Source: Candidatus Edwardsbacteria bacterium RifOxyA12_full_54_48
GTDB taxonomy: Bacteria > Edwardsbacteria > AC1 > EtOH8
Reading direction: 5' to 3'
Length of the DNA: 64,000 bases
Assembly (NCBI GenBank): GCA_001777915.1
Contig: MFFN01000004.1
Span: forward strand, 475,632 to 539,631
Shown here: piece by piece, positions 17,192-25,944 of the stretch
Position numbering within the stretch: the first letter of the stretch is position 1
Layout of the letters: each line of letters starts with the position of its first letter
The notes under the pieces: model-generated
What the model saw: the letters and a program-made list of their open reading frames with translations, nothing else
Database searches by the model: none
Told to the model about the DNA's origin: nothing
Made by a program: the position numbers and the translations under genes

Positions 17192-18367
17192 ATGAGAAAA
17201 GCACTCCCAATCTTATATTTGTTTTTGGCTCTGGCGTTGACGGCGTTGAATACCCACGGTCAAAGCATTGATGACCAGGAGGACGCCCTTAAAGAAGTAA
17301 AACGCAAACTGTCAGAGGCCAGGGCCAGAGCCTCGGAACTGAAGGGGCAGGAGAAGGGCATTCTGGGCCAGCTGGAACGCACCTCGGAGCAGGTCCGCCT
17401 GACCCGGCAGGTATTGTCCGCCCTGCGGCAGAAGGAAGCCCGACTGAACAAGGACCTGAAGAGCCTGGGGGAGCAGCTGCTGAGCACCGAATCACAGCTG
17501 GCCAAACAGGAGGCCCTGATGGCCGTCCGCTTAAGGGAGATGTATAAAAAAGGCGGGCTCTTCCAGTGGGAGGTTCTGGTGTCGGAGCGGTCCTTTGCCG
17601 ATATGGCCAAAAGGTATAAGTACATGAGCCTGATCACCGAACAGGACCGGAGTCTCTATAACAACATCGACAGTAAAAAGCGCCTGATCGTTCGGGACAA
17701 ACAGGACCGGGAGAGCAAGCTGATGACCCTGGCCCAGGTCAAGGGCGAGACCGAGCGGGAGGCGTCCAACCTGAGCGATGATGAGGCCCAGCAGAAGAAA
17801 CTGTTGAGCCGGGTGCAGCGGGAGAAATCATCCAAGGAGGCGCTGGTCAGGGAGCTCCAGGAGTCGGCCAGGAAATTGCAAAGGATAATCGACCAGCTGG
17901 AGAAGGAACGCAAGGCAGAGCTGGCCCGCAGCCGCAACTCCCACGTGCCGGCGGCTCCCAGCTATCTGGAGAGGAACCAGGGCTCGCTGAACTGGCCGGC
18001 GGACGGAAAGCTGTACTCCAGCTTCGGCCTGAAGAAACACGAGAAATACAACACCTATATCCAGAACAACGGGATAGACATCCTTTCGGCCGCCGGGGCC
18101 CCGGTGCGGTCGGTGGCCGCCGGCAAGGTGGTCTACGCCGAAAGATTCATCGGCTACGGAAACGTGGTGCTGATTGACCACCAGTCGGGCTTCTACACCC
18201 TTTACGGAAACCTGAGCGACATCTTGGTGGCCACCGGCTCCCGGGTGGAGATATTCCAGCAGATCGGGACTGTGGGCGGCTCGGTGGACGGGCCCATCCT
18301 GCATTTCGAGGTCCGCCAGGGCGGCAAGCCGGTGGATCCCCTGAAATGGCTGAACAAGAAACGATGA
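17192..18367 (+). CDS. EnvC-like murein hydrolase activator (degenerate LytM)
   Basis: 391 residues: signal peptide (ending near LNTHGQS), a long coiled coil (about 25-240, with K/E/R/L heptads) and a C-terminal LytM fold (about 265-388). The zinc site is broken: the usual HxxxD is NNGID (His to Asn), and HLH is ILH. This is the EnvC/NlpD pattern of non-catalytic domains that activate amidases during cell separation, so I call it an activator rather than a peptidase. It sits between scpA (7 bases upstream) and a TPR gene (4 bases downstream). Periplasmic location inferred from the signal peptide. Confidence 0.88.
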   Translation: MRKALPILYLFLALALTALNTHGQSIDDQEDALKEVKRKLSEARARASELKGQEKGILGQLERTSEQVRLTRQVLSALRQKEARLNKDLKSLGEQLLSTESQLAKQEALMAVRLREMYKKGGLFQWEVLVSERSFADMAKRYKYMSLITEQDRSLYNNIDSKKRLIVRDKQDRESKLMTLAQVKGETEREASNLSDDEAQQKKLLSRVQREKSSKEALVRELQESARKLQRIIDQLEKERKAELARSRNSHVPAAPSYLERNQGSLNWPADGKLYSSFGLKKHEKYNTYIQNNGIDILSAAGAPVRSVAAGKVVYAERFIGYGNVVLIDHQSGFYTLYGNLSDILVATGSRVEIFQQIGTVGGSVDGPILHFEVRQGGKPVDPLKWLNKKR

Positions 18368-18371
18368 TAAA

Positions 18372-19793
18372 ATGACGGATAAACCTGAAGAAACAAAATA
18401 CCAGGACGATCCCGACCTGGCAGCCCTGCTGGAAGGCTATCACAAGGCAGCGGTCCCCAGGGAGAAGTTCGCCGCTGGCATCAGCCTGTTCGACCTGGCC
18501 GATGCCAAGGGATACAAGGAACAGTCGGCGATGATGCTGGACGAGCTGGAGAAGAACGCCTATACCGATGAGCAGCGGAACATCATCCTGATCAAACGGG
18601 GAGAGAACCTGCTGAGGCAGAGCCGCTTCGAGGAGGCGGTGGTTTACCTGGAGAAAGCCATAGTGAACCTGTCCGGTAATCCAGGTTCGCTGGACCTGTT
18701 CCATGCCTATCGCAATCTGGCCTGGATATATTTCCGGCAGGGCTACCTGGAGCGGGCCCGCAGCTTCACCGACGGGGCCGGCCTGGTGCTGGAGATGAGG
18801 GCCGGCAAGACCGACCGGGAGACCGCCAGCGCCCGGGCCTCGCTGTACCACATTCTGGGTCTGATCGACAGCACCGTCGGCGAGCACGACCGGGCCATCG
18901 GATACTACGACAAAGAGATCGGACTGCTGGAGGAACTGGGGGAGGAGTCGCGCACCGGCTCGGTGTACAACAACCTCAGCGGCATCTATAAGGCCAGGGG
19001 GATGTTCGCCCGGGCCCTGGAGTACCAGCTCAAGTCCTTCAATATGGCCGAGCGATCCGGGGAACTGCTGTCGATGGCCATCTCCTGCAACAACCTGGGC
19101 GAGATCTATTATGCCCTGGGGAGATACCAACCGGCCCGGGAATTTTATGACCGGTACCTGGTGATCAACAAGAAAATCAACAACCTGGTGGGCGATGCCT
19201 TCGGCCATGCCGGCCTGGGCCGGATCTGCCAGAGCGCCGGGGACCACCAGCAGGCCGAAAAGGAATTCACCAAGGCCCTGAAGGTGGCCGGAGAGGTCAA
19301 GGGCCGGGGCAAGGAGGCCAGCATCCTGGCCGAGATGGCCGAGCTATACCTGGCCTGGGGCCAGCCGGAAAAGGCCGCCCCGTGCCTGGATAAGGCCATC
19401 CAGATATCGCTGGAGATCGAGAGGTTCAACACCCACCGCCACCAGGTGCTCAACGCCAAGATCATCATCAGCCGGGCCCTGGCGCAGGGGGCGGACCGCG
19501 CCCTGCTGGCCAAGGCCCGGGACCTGCTGGCCGACGTTCTGTCCCGGACCATGATCGTCGAGGACGAGGAGGCGGTCTCGGCCATCGAGCTGGAGATAGA
19601 CGCCTGGCATAACTTGGCGAAAACGGATCATCACCTGGGCGATACGGCCCGGGCTCGGGAGAACATCGCCAAGGCGATCGAAAAGATAGATTCCATCACC
19701 GGACAGCTGGAGCCGGAGCTGAAGGAAAGTTTTCTGGCGAGAAAAGAGATTGACGAAATCTACGAACTAAAAAAGCAATTGGATAACGGCTGA
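18372..19793 (+). CDS. TPR-repeat protein
   Basis: 473 residues with no signal peptide, composed almost entirely of tetratricopeptide-like helix pairs. Examples are ALEYQLKSFNMAERSGEL, ALGRYQPAREFYDRYLVI, and a late repeat ARENIAKAIEKID. The spacing resembles the TPR_12 blocks found in LGN/Rapsyn-type and SARP-linked scaffolds. It follows envC by four bases and is the last gene of the scpA operon, ending at a strong terminator. A protein-interaction scaffold in the cytoplasm is all that can be supported; the binding partner is unknown. Confidence 0.85.
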   Translation: MTDKPEETKYQDDPDLAALLEGYHKAAVPREKFAAGISLFDLADAKGYKEQSAMMLDELEKNAYTDEQRNIILIKRGENLLRQSRFEEAVVYLEKAIVNLSGNPGSLDLFHAYRNLAWIYFRQGYLERARSFTDGAGLVLEMRAGKTDRETASARASLYHILGLIDSTVGEHDRAIGYYDKEIGLLEELGEESRTGSVYNNLSGIYKARGMFARALEYQLKSFNMAERSGELLSMAISCNNLGEIYYALGRYQPAREFYDRYLVINKKINNLVGDAFGHAGLGRICQSAGDHQQAEKEFTKALKVAGEVKGRGKEASILAEMAELYLAWGQPEKAAPCLDKAIQISLEIERFNTHRHQVLNAKIIISRALAQGADRALLAKARDLLADVLSRTMIVEDEEAVSAIELEIDAWHNLAKTDHHLGDTARARENIAKAIEKIDSITGQLEPELKESFLARKEIDEIYELKKQLDNG

Positions 19794-19810
19794 AAGGCTG
19801 TAATTAAAAA

Positions 19811-19835
19811 CCCCCCGCCAAAGGCGGGGGGTTTT
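19811..19835 (+). terminator. Strong rho-independent terminator after the scpA operon
   Basis: Stem CCCCCCGCC (19811-19819), loop AAA, stem GGCGGGGGG (19823-19831), then TTTT. Confidence 0.9.
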
Positions 19836-19894
19836 GTGTTCCAAGACAAGAAACCTGGAAAATATCTTCGCGTCATTTCGTGGGCAATGGTCGT

Positions 19895-20389
19895 CTATCT
19901 CCTTCCGGCCAGAACCATCTTACGGGTATAGGGGATCAGTCCTCCGGCGTCGATGATGGCCTGGCGGGCTTTTGGCAAAGGCACGATGTCAAAGCTCTTG
20001 CCGCTGGTCTGGTTGATTACCTTGCCATTCTCTATTGCCAACTCATCGCCCTCGTTGGCCTCGATGTTGGGACAGATCACCATGTACAATCCGACGTTGA
20101 TGGAGTTCTGCAGGAATATCCGGGAGAAATTCTTGGCGATCACCTTCAGGCCCCAGCCCACCAGGCAGGAGGCGGCCTGTTCCCGGGAGGAGCCGCAGCC
20201 GAAGTTCTTGTCGGCTACGATGAAGCTGCCGGGCTCGATCTGCTTGGATTTAAGCTTCTGGTTGAACGCGGCGTCGTCCACAAAGGCGAACTGGGGGGTC
20301 TCGGTGGGGAGAACCGTGGCCATGAAACGGCCGGGATAGATGATATCGGTGGAGATATCGGCGCCCAGTTTCAATACTACTTTACCCAT
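19895..20389 (-). CDS. leuD: 3-isopropylmalate/homoaconitate dehydratase small subunit
   Basis: The swivelling small subunit of a two-subunit aconitase-family hydro-lyase; with the adjacent large subunit it isomerises a hydroxy-tricarboxylate such as 2-isopropylmalate. 164 residues, typical of the short LeuD type. Key motifs: GADISTDIIYPGRF (substrate loop), NFGCGSSREQA (conserved catalytic Ser region) and the end GGLIPYTRK. GGAGG precedes the ATG. The gap to the large subunit is two bases. The substrate loop (GRFMATV) is not one I can assign to isopropylmalate over homoaconitate or citramalate-derived substrates. Confidence 0.9.
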   Translation of the reverse strand: MGKVVLKLGADISTDIIYPGRFMATVLPTETPQFAFVDDAAFNQKLKSKQIEPGSFIVADKNFGCGSSREQAASCLVGWGLKVIAKNFSRIFLQNSINVGLYMVICPNIEANEGDELAIENGKVINQTSGKSFDIVPLPKARQAIIDAGGLIPYTRKMVLAGRR

Positions 20390-20391
20390 CT

Positions 20392-21813
20392 TTATTTCCT
20401 CCCTTTCTTGGTGACACCCCGAGCCTGTCGAGGGGCAATTTTCTTGGCTTTTTCCCCGGCCTTCTTGACCACAACTTTCTTTTTAGTTGTTTTAATAGGT
20501 TTAACCTTCTTGGCTTTCGGTGCCGGGCTGACCGTGCGGGGATCGGTGATCTCGCCAGTTATGGCCGAGGCCGCGGCGGTGGCCGCCGAGCTTAAGTAGA
20601 CCTCGGCATTAGGATTGCCCATCCGCCCCTTGAAATTCCTATTGGTGGTGGCCAGGGCCTTGTCGCCGTCGGCCAGGGCTCCCTGGTGCACGCCCAGGCA
20701 GGGGCCGCAGCCGGAGTTCATCACCACCGCGCCGGCCTTCATGAATATCTCCACGTAACCCTTCTTCAAGGCCTGCTGATAGATACGGGTGGAGGCCGGG
20801 AACACCAGCATCCGGACGCTGCGGGCCACTTTCTTGCCCTTTAATATTCCGGCGGCAATGGCCAGGTCGTCCAGGCGGCCGTTGGTGCAGGAGCCGATCA
20901 CGATCTGCTGGACCTTGATGCCGCGGGCGGCGCCCACCGGCTTGACGTTATCCACGGTGTGGGGGAAGGCGATCTGGGGCTCCAGTTTGGAAGCGTCGAT
21001 CTCCACCACCTGTTCGTAAACCGCGTCGGCATCCGGGCCGAACAGCTCGGGGATGTTCTTGACCCCGGCTTCTGTCTTCAGGTAGCGCACGGTCTCGTTA
21101 TCCGGCGGGACGATGCCGCCGGTGGCGCCGGCCTCCACCGTCATGTTGCACAGCACCAGACGGCCGGAGGTGGACATCTTCCTGATGGTCTCGCCGTGGA
21201 ACTCGATCACCTTGAAGTTGGCACCCTCGGCGGAAAGCTTGCCGATCAGGTGCAATATGATATCCTTGGGTTCGACGTACTTGGGCAGGGTCCCGTTGAC
21301 CACCACCTTGATGGTCCCCGGCACCTCCACGTTCAGGATCTTGCCCAGGGCCCAGACCGCGGCCATCTCGGTGGCCCCGATGCCGAAGGAGAAGGCGCCC
21401 AGGGCCCCGTGGCTGGTGGTGTGGCTGTCGGTGCCGACCACCACCGATCCCGGCAGGACGTAGCCGTTCTCGGGCAGTATCTGATGGCAGATGCCGCCCT
21501 CATCGCCCCGGATGTCGTGGAATTTGGTGATGCCCTGTTTGGCCACGAACTCGCGGATCTTCTTCTGGTTCCCGGCGGTCTTGGAGCTCTCGGCCGGCAC
21601 CCGGTGGTCAAAGATGATGGCGATCTTTGACGGATCCCAGACCCTGGCCTCGATCCCGGTGTCCTGGTAGATCTCGTTGAATTGGTTGATCACCAGTGCG
21701 CCGTTCTCGTGGGACATGGCCAGGCTGACCTTGGGCTCGACCACGTCGTTCACTTTGACGGCTGCCTGGCCGGTGGCCCTGGCCAGGATCTTTTGGACCA
21801 TTGTCATTCCCAT
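20392..21813 (-). CDS. leuC: 3-isopropylmalate/homoaconitate dehydratase large subunit with lysine-rich tail
   Basis: The iron-sulphur catalytic subunit of the same enzyme. 473 residues against about 420 for archaeal-type LeuC relatives. The 4Fe-4S ligands are in GSCTNGR and NSGCGPCLG; HxxxGE-type residues (DEGGICHQ, GTDSHTTSHGALG) are present. The body ends at ITGEITDPRTV, after which comes an extra tail of about 45 residues that is almost all K, A, V, P, G and R (for example TTKKKVVVKKAGEK). Part of it is encoded by a palindromic phrase (CCCCGAGCC/TCGAGGGG, 20417-20435). AGGAG lies seven bases upstream of the ATG. The AT-rich nuclease cassette ends 40 bases upstream on the same strand. Confidence 0.9.
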   Translation of the reverse strand: MGMTMVQKILARATGQAAVKVNDVVEPKVSLAMSHENGALVINQFNEIYQDTGIEARVWDPSKIAIIFDHRVPAESSKTAGNQKKIREFVAKQGITKFHDIRGDEGGICHQILPENGYVLPGSVVVGTDSHTTSHGALGAFSFGIGATEMAAVWALGKILNVEVPGTIKVVVNGTLPKYVEPKDIILHLIGKLSAEGANFKVIEFHGETIRKMSTSGRLVLCNMTVEAGATGGIVPPDNETVRYLKTEAGVKNIPELFGPDADAVYEQVVEIDASKLEPQIAFPHTVDNVKPVGAARGIKVQQIVIGSCTNGRLDDLAIAAGILKGKKVARSVRMLVFPASTRIYQQALKKGYVEIFMKAGAVVMNSGCGPCLGVHQGALADGDKALATTNRNFKGRMGNPNAEVYLSSAATAAASAITGEITDPRTVSPAPKAKKVKPIKTTKKKVVVKKAGEKAKKIAPRQARGVTKKGRK

Positions 21814-21853
21814 ACTGTAACTCCTAACATGTTAATAAACATTTGGTTTATTA

Positions 21854-23350
21854 TTACTTTTGTTGCTTGGGCGGGAAATATGTCTGAAATTCATAGACAT
21901 TAATATTTATGGTATTCTTATTATCAGAGCCAAGTTGAATCTTTATGTTCTCCCCTGACCTATTCTTTTGACTAGCACGCGTAAGATACTTTTCTATTGT
22001 TGTTGAATATTTATGCGTTATCTGTATGAAACGTTTTTCGCCCTTTTGTGCTTTATTGTAAATTTGAATTACATCCCGTGGTTTTAAAAAGCCATATTTA
22101 TCATCCATATCATATAATTCATCTAATTTACATTCTTGAAAAGCTTTATAACTTTCGTCATTTAATAAAACCATTTTCTTTTTATAAATTTTGGTAACTG
22201 GTAATTTCGTGTGTTTTTCGGGAAATATTTTAATCCGTGAGTATTCATCACTATAAAATTCTTCTCCGCCACCAATAATTCTAAAAGTTTTAATATAGCC
22301 AGCGAAAGGATCATCATTTTTGTTGTAATCAACATATATATGTGCGCATTTATGGCTTATATCACCAATACTATCCACAAGTAAAATATCTGAATATTTT
22401 ATTAAGCCATCAATTGTAATATAACCTTTGTTACAATTGGGAATAAAATTCCATGTATCAAGAGTCAATTCATGTTTTTCTGACTCGATACGTCTTTTTT
22501 CGGGATCAAGTTCAATCACATGGTAGTTGGTTGTCAAATCAAATAATTTAGTAAAATCGAATTCTTTTTTATCATAATCAATATATGCATAATATTCATG
22601 ACAATGGCATAAAATACCAAGTGGATGATGCTCAAATGCGATATATTCTTTCCAGCGTGGATATTTATCAAAATCCGTATAATCGTCTTTATACGGATAC
22701 TTTATATCTTTTAAGTCTCTAACAAGTATTGGTGTGTTAAAATGATAATTATCCCCGAGTATTTTATATAATTTATTTTTTGTAATTACTCCGGCGCGTA
22801 GTTCTGTTACTCTTGATCTTCTTTTACTAACCAATGAAATACCAAAAAATGTAAAAAGAAGCCTATCGTTTTTGGGTAAATATAACATGTCTTCTAGTTC
22901 GGCCTTACCCCATAGATAAAATTCCATCACTCCTTTTTTACGTAGTTCTTCCCTGAAAATATCATAGGATTCTTTAGAGAAATTTGCAGATGCAGCTAAT
23001 ATGTATCCATAAGGTGGGGTTTTAATATCGGCTTCAGCAACAATTGCTTGTACCCGTTTAGGTCCAATCTCTTTTTCTCTTTTCCCTTGTATCATCCATA
23101 GATTACCTTCCATAGGATGAATTTCAGAAACTTCGTCGTCCTCAGCAGTGTTTTCGCGTGAAGGAGTTTCTGTTTTTTCGTACGCACGAATATCAAAACC
23201 TTCATCGCTTCCACTTCTGCCGGTAGCTTCTATGCTTTGCCAGTCCTTATAGTCATAAATTAATTCTCTAACTAGATCCTCAAAGCGATGGGGATCTAAA
23301 TCTTCAAAATGAATAGGACCATATGTCCTTGTAATGTGCGGCTTATGCAT
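21854..23350 (-). CDS. Mrr-like restriction endonuclease family protein
   Basis: 498 residues, AT-rich. The N-terminal third is a PD-(D/E)xK nuclease of the Mrr/type IV kind: HRFEDLVRELIYD (about 21-33), RSGSDEGFDIRA with catalytic Asp53, and WMIQGKRE with Gln88-x-Lys90 (the QxK variant used by Mrr). The strand/helix end ILAASANFSKESYDIFREEL and LWGKAELEDML also fit this class. The remaining about 325 residues show no motif I recognise and may be a recognition or effector region. It is last in a three-gene operon (11 bases after the HNH gene). A role in restricting foreign DNA is inferred. It could also be a repair nuclease. Confidence 0.75.
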   Translation of the reverse strand: MHKPHITRTYGPIHFEDLDPHRFEDLVRELIYDYKDWQSIEATGRSGSDEGFDIRAYEKTETPSRENTAEDDEVSEIHPMEGNLWMIQGKREKEIGPKRVQAIVAEADIKTPPYGYILAASANFSKESYDIFREELRKKGVMEFYLWGKAELEDMLYLPKNDRLLFTFFGISLVSKRRSRVTELRAGVITKNKLYKILGDNYHFNTPILVRDLKDIKYPYKDDYTDFDKYPRWKEYIAFEHHPLGILCHCHEYYAYIDYDKKEFDFTKLFDLTTNYHVIELDPEKRRIESEKHELTLDTWNFIPNCNKGYITIDGLIKYSDILLVDSIGDISHKCAHIYVDYNKNDDPFAGYIKTFRIIGGGEEFYSDEYSRIKIFPEKHTKLPVTKIYKKKMVLLNDESYKAFQECKLDELYDMDDKYGFLKPRDVIQIYNKAQKGEKRFIQITHKYSTTIEKYLTRASQKNRSGENIKIQLGSDNKNTININVYEFQTYFPPKQQK

Positions 23351-23361
23351 AACATCATTAT

Positions 23362-24468
23362 TTATGAAGTGCGAAACATGTCTTCATGCAATTTGTCACT
23401 TTCGGCAATAATCGTTTTAATAATTTCATATTCTTTTTTTGTTTCGTACTCGACATGTAGCATCCTTAAGGGAATACTATCAAATAAACTACCATAGGTA
23501 GTTTGTAGTCGAATGGCATATTCAAAACCACCATTATAAAGGCTTACAATGCCAAAAACATTGTTTGCTTGATTTACATTGCCACAAAGTAATAAATGAG
23601 AATTTTCGGTAAGTTTTAACCCAGATGAAAGATTCTCATAAATGCTATGGCCACTAAACTTCGGGATTATAGAAACATAACTAAATTGAGAGGCATTGCT
23701 TCCAAATCTGACATATTCCCTAAAATCATTAAATGTTGCATGCAGAGCTGTTTCTTGTGAAAAATGCATAGCCAAACAATTTAAAATCATTTTACCAATA
23801 ATCCTAAAATGCTCATCTAAAGAAAATGGTAGGGATTGATGGCTGGTGACGTATGAGATTGTTGTTTTGCTGTTAGCTAAATCTGTCGGTGTGGGCGTTG
23901 TGGTCTTGCAGCTTTCTTTTAAATCAAACAATAAAGGTTTATCGCTTTCATTATTAATGCCCGCAAATAATTTGCCTTTAAACATTGCTAAAATGGGATG
24001 ATTTGGTTCTATGCGATCATCCATTATAAATATTATATTTTCATTAGGGGTCGTACTACACAAAGCTTTAAAATCATTAAGAATAGCTTCCAGATTACCG
24101 CGATCTCTTTCATTAGCCGCAAAAGCCGCCTCATTTTCATTTATATATTTAAATTGAGGCGCAAGACAAGGATAACCACCTTGTTCTATATATCCAAGCC
24201 CTAAGGTAGTCGACCCACGCATTATTAAATGCAATCTTGTTTGATAGACACCACTTCTACCCGAAGGACCTCTAAACTGTTTAGGAATAGCCATGATTGA
24301 ATCATAAATAAAACGCCGTTCCAAAAAACTAAAATATTGGTTGCACTCATCACAAACAAATCCGACAGGTAAACGGTTAAGACCACCAATATTACGCAAT
24401 ACAATATGATCACGACATGTAAAACTTGTTGGTGCGTCTTCTTTAAGACAATAAATGCACTTATTCAT
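23362..24468 (-). CDS. HNH endonuclease (HNH_5-like) protein
   Basis: 368 residues, AT-rich. The first 50 residues form a zinc-bound HNH-type site: C4xxC7, RDHIVLRNIGGLNR (His21, GG at 28-29) and VCDECN (Cys39, Cys42, Asn43), the HNH_5 arrangement. The long C-terminal part (about 60-368) is unlike anything I recognise and probably gives specificity or regulation. It starts three bases after the membrane-protein gene and ends 11 bases before the Mrr-like gene, so all three are one transcript. Pairing HNH and Mrr-type nucleases in one operon suggests defence against mobile DNA (inference). Confidence 0.72.
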   Translation of the reverse strand: MNKCIYCLKEDAPTSFTCRDHIVLRNIGGLNRLPVGFVCDECNQYFSFLERRFIYDSIMAIPKQFRGPSGRSGVYQTRLHLIMRGSTTLGLGYIEQGGYPCLAPQFKYINENEAAFAANERDRGNLEAILNDFKALCSTTPNENIIFIMDDRIEPNHPILAMFKGKLFAGINNESDKPLLFDLKESCKTTTPTPTDLANSKTTISYVTSHQSLPFSLDEHFRIIGKMILNCLAMHFSQETALHATFNDFREYVRFGSNASQFSYVSIIPKFSGHSIYENLSSGLKLTENSHLLLCGNVNQANNVFGIVSLYNGGFEYAIRLQTTYGSLFDSIPLRMLHVEYETKKEYEIIKTIIAESDKLHEDMFRTS

Positions 24469-24471
24469 TTA

Positions 24472-25260
24472 TTACTTTTTAACCTTAATTGTGCGCCGAG
24501 TGTGTTTGTGTGTTTTAATAACTTCCGTTTTTTGGTTTCGCTCGTTGTAGTGAGCAACTATATATAGCTCTGCCTCTGCCTGGAATTTGCTAAACAATAC
24601 TGGTAAAATATCAAGTAAACGGTATGACAGCGTTAATAAATAGAGCGTCACAAGTAGTGTTAATGTGGTTAGCAAGTAAAGAAGCCAACCAAAGGTGGAT
24701 AGGGAAATAAAATATATAGTAATTGTTATTAAAGCCCGAAAAATGAAATGATAATTTGCCATCAGTTCATTTTTCTGTTCGGTTAAGCCCTTTTCAATAT
24801 TATTATAATTTTCCGGCGTTAGTTTATTTTTTAAATGATTGTAAACTTCAATAAGCATTGTTTCCGTTAATTCAATGGGGATAACTTTTTTTGATATAGC
24901 ACTTATCTCGTTTATTTTATTGGCAACGGTTTCTTTTTTTACCTTATAGTCAATTATGGATTTAGTCCATTTTACCGTCTTTGAATATGTTATTAGGTAA
25001 AAGGTTGTAAGAGAAATAATATGAGTGATGCCATATGCCGCAATAAAAATACTCAAAGGTATAAAAAAATTACCCTTAACAAAATAATCCAATATGCTCT
25101 TATAGTCATAGTAATCAAACCAATAATATTGCTCATAAATCTTTTCATATATGAATGAAGCAATACTTATATTAAAAAGCAAATTAAATATTCTACGCAC
25201 AGGACGATAGATAGAATTGCCTTTTATATAATCTGCAGCAATAAAAAATAAATCATTCAT
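24472..25260 (-). CDS. Multi-pass membrane protein of unknown function
   Basis: 262 residues, AT-rich, first gene of the cassette operon. About four hydrophobic segments: around 25-42, 64-94 (FFIPLSIFIAAYGITHII) and a hairpin pair at about 178-220 (LITITIYFISLSTFGWLLYL). Between them lies a charged helical region (about 100-175), probably cytosolic, and the C-terminus is basic (KTHKHTRRTIKVKK). I do not recognise a family. In many defence systems a small membrane protein accompanies a nuclease or sensor and acts as the effector or anchor; that is the reason to suspect a joint role, not evidence of one. Confidence 0.65.
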   Translation of the reverse strand: MNDLFFIAADYIKGNSIYRPVRRIFNLLFNISIASFIYEKIYEQYYWFDYYDYKSILDYFVKGNFFIPLSIFIAAYGITHIISLTTFYLITYSKTVKWTKSIIDYKVKKETVANKINEISAISKKVIPIELTETMLIEVYNHLKNKLTPENYNNIEKGLTEQKNELMANYHFIFRALITITIYFISLSTFGWLLYLLTTLTLLVTLYLLTLSYRLLDILPVLFSKFQAEAELYIVAHYNERNQKTEVIKTHKHTRRTIKVKK

Positions 25261-25279
25261 AAAAGTCTGTTTTATAATG

Positions 25280-25888
25280 TTAAAAAGTTGTTTTCTTCTT
25301 CATAGTCTTGATATCCCCTGCCGCCGGTGGGCAGATCTCCCGCGCCGGGGTCAGCACCTGCTCAAAGTAAAACTTGATGGCGCTCATGGCCTGGTTCCTA
25401 TAGCTCCCGGACACGCCCTTCTCGACGCTTAGGTATTCCAGGTAAGCCTGGATCTCCGCCGGGCCCAGTTCCTGGGGCGGCCGGTGCCTGGTATGGGCCA
25501 GCAGCAAATTAAAATGAGACACATAGACCCGGATGGTGGCCTCGCTGTAATTGCGCTGGCGGAGCTGTTCCAGGTACTCCGGCGGCAGGGCCGGGCTTTG
25601 GGACGATGAACGCCTTCTTTTCAGCCCGTCCGTCCGGGGCCCGTCAGCGCTCCGTTTGGCCCGCCGGCCGGGCTGGGGCGCGTCGCTTACCTCGGCCAGG
25701 CCGTCCAGCTTGGCCTGCAGGTAGGCCAGCCAGTTCTCCCGCCAGGGCATCAGGCCCTCATGGGAGCCGGCTCGCCAGTGCAGGCTGGGCAGCCTTGTTT
25801 TGATCTCGGCCGCTGGGATCTCGTCAGCGATGTCCAGCCTGACCCATTTCCGGCCCAGATGGGTAACGGGTTCGCAGTAGATGGTCAT
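25280..25888 (-). pseudogene. Tyrosine recombinase fragment (SAM-like core-binding domain, no catalytic domain)
   Basis: From ATG 25888, 202 residues. The first about 70 (HLGRKWVRLDIADE, TRLPSLHWRAG) look like the N-terminal extension of IntI/XerD-like integrases. Then comes a phage-integrase SAM-like domain (EQLRQRNYSEATIRVYVSHF, AEIQAYLEYLSVEKG, YRNQAMSAIKFYFEQVL). Translation ends with MKKKTTF just after this domain, so the Arg-His-Arg-Tyr catalytic domain is missing. The break is exactly where sequence turns from GC-rich to AT-rich. I read it as an integrase cut by, or left behind from, arrival of the nuclease cassette. A stand-alone DNA-binding protein is the alternative. Confidence 0.75.
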
Positions 25889-25944
25889 CCGGTTCACCGC
25901 TGGCTCTGGTTGGGTCCCGGGGATGTCGTGAGTTCCGTCATTAA

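Noticed and set aside
17192-18367. Calling the envC-like protein an active M23 peptidase
   Set aside because: The zinc ligands are changed (NxxxD, ILH), so an activator is the better reading.
19880-21630. Long plus-strand frames opposite leuD and leuC
   Set aside because: Antisense shadows of conserved genes in GC-rich codon use; compositions rich in G, H and L without motifs.
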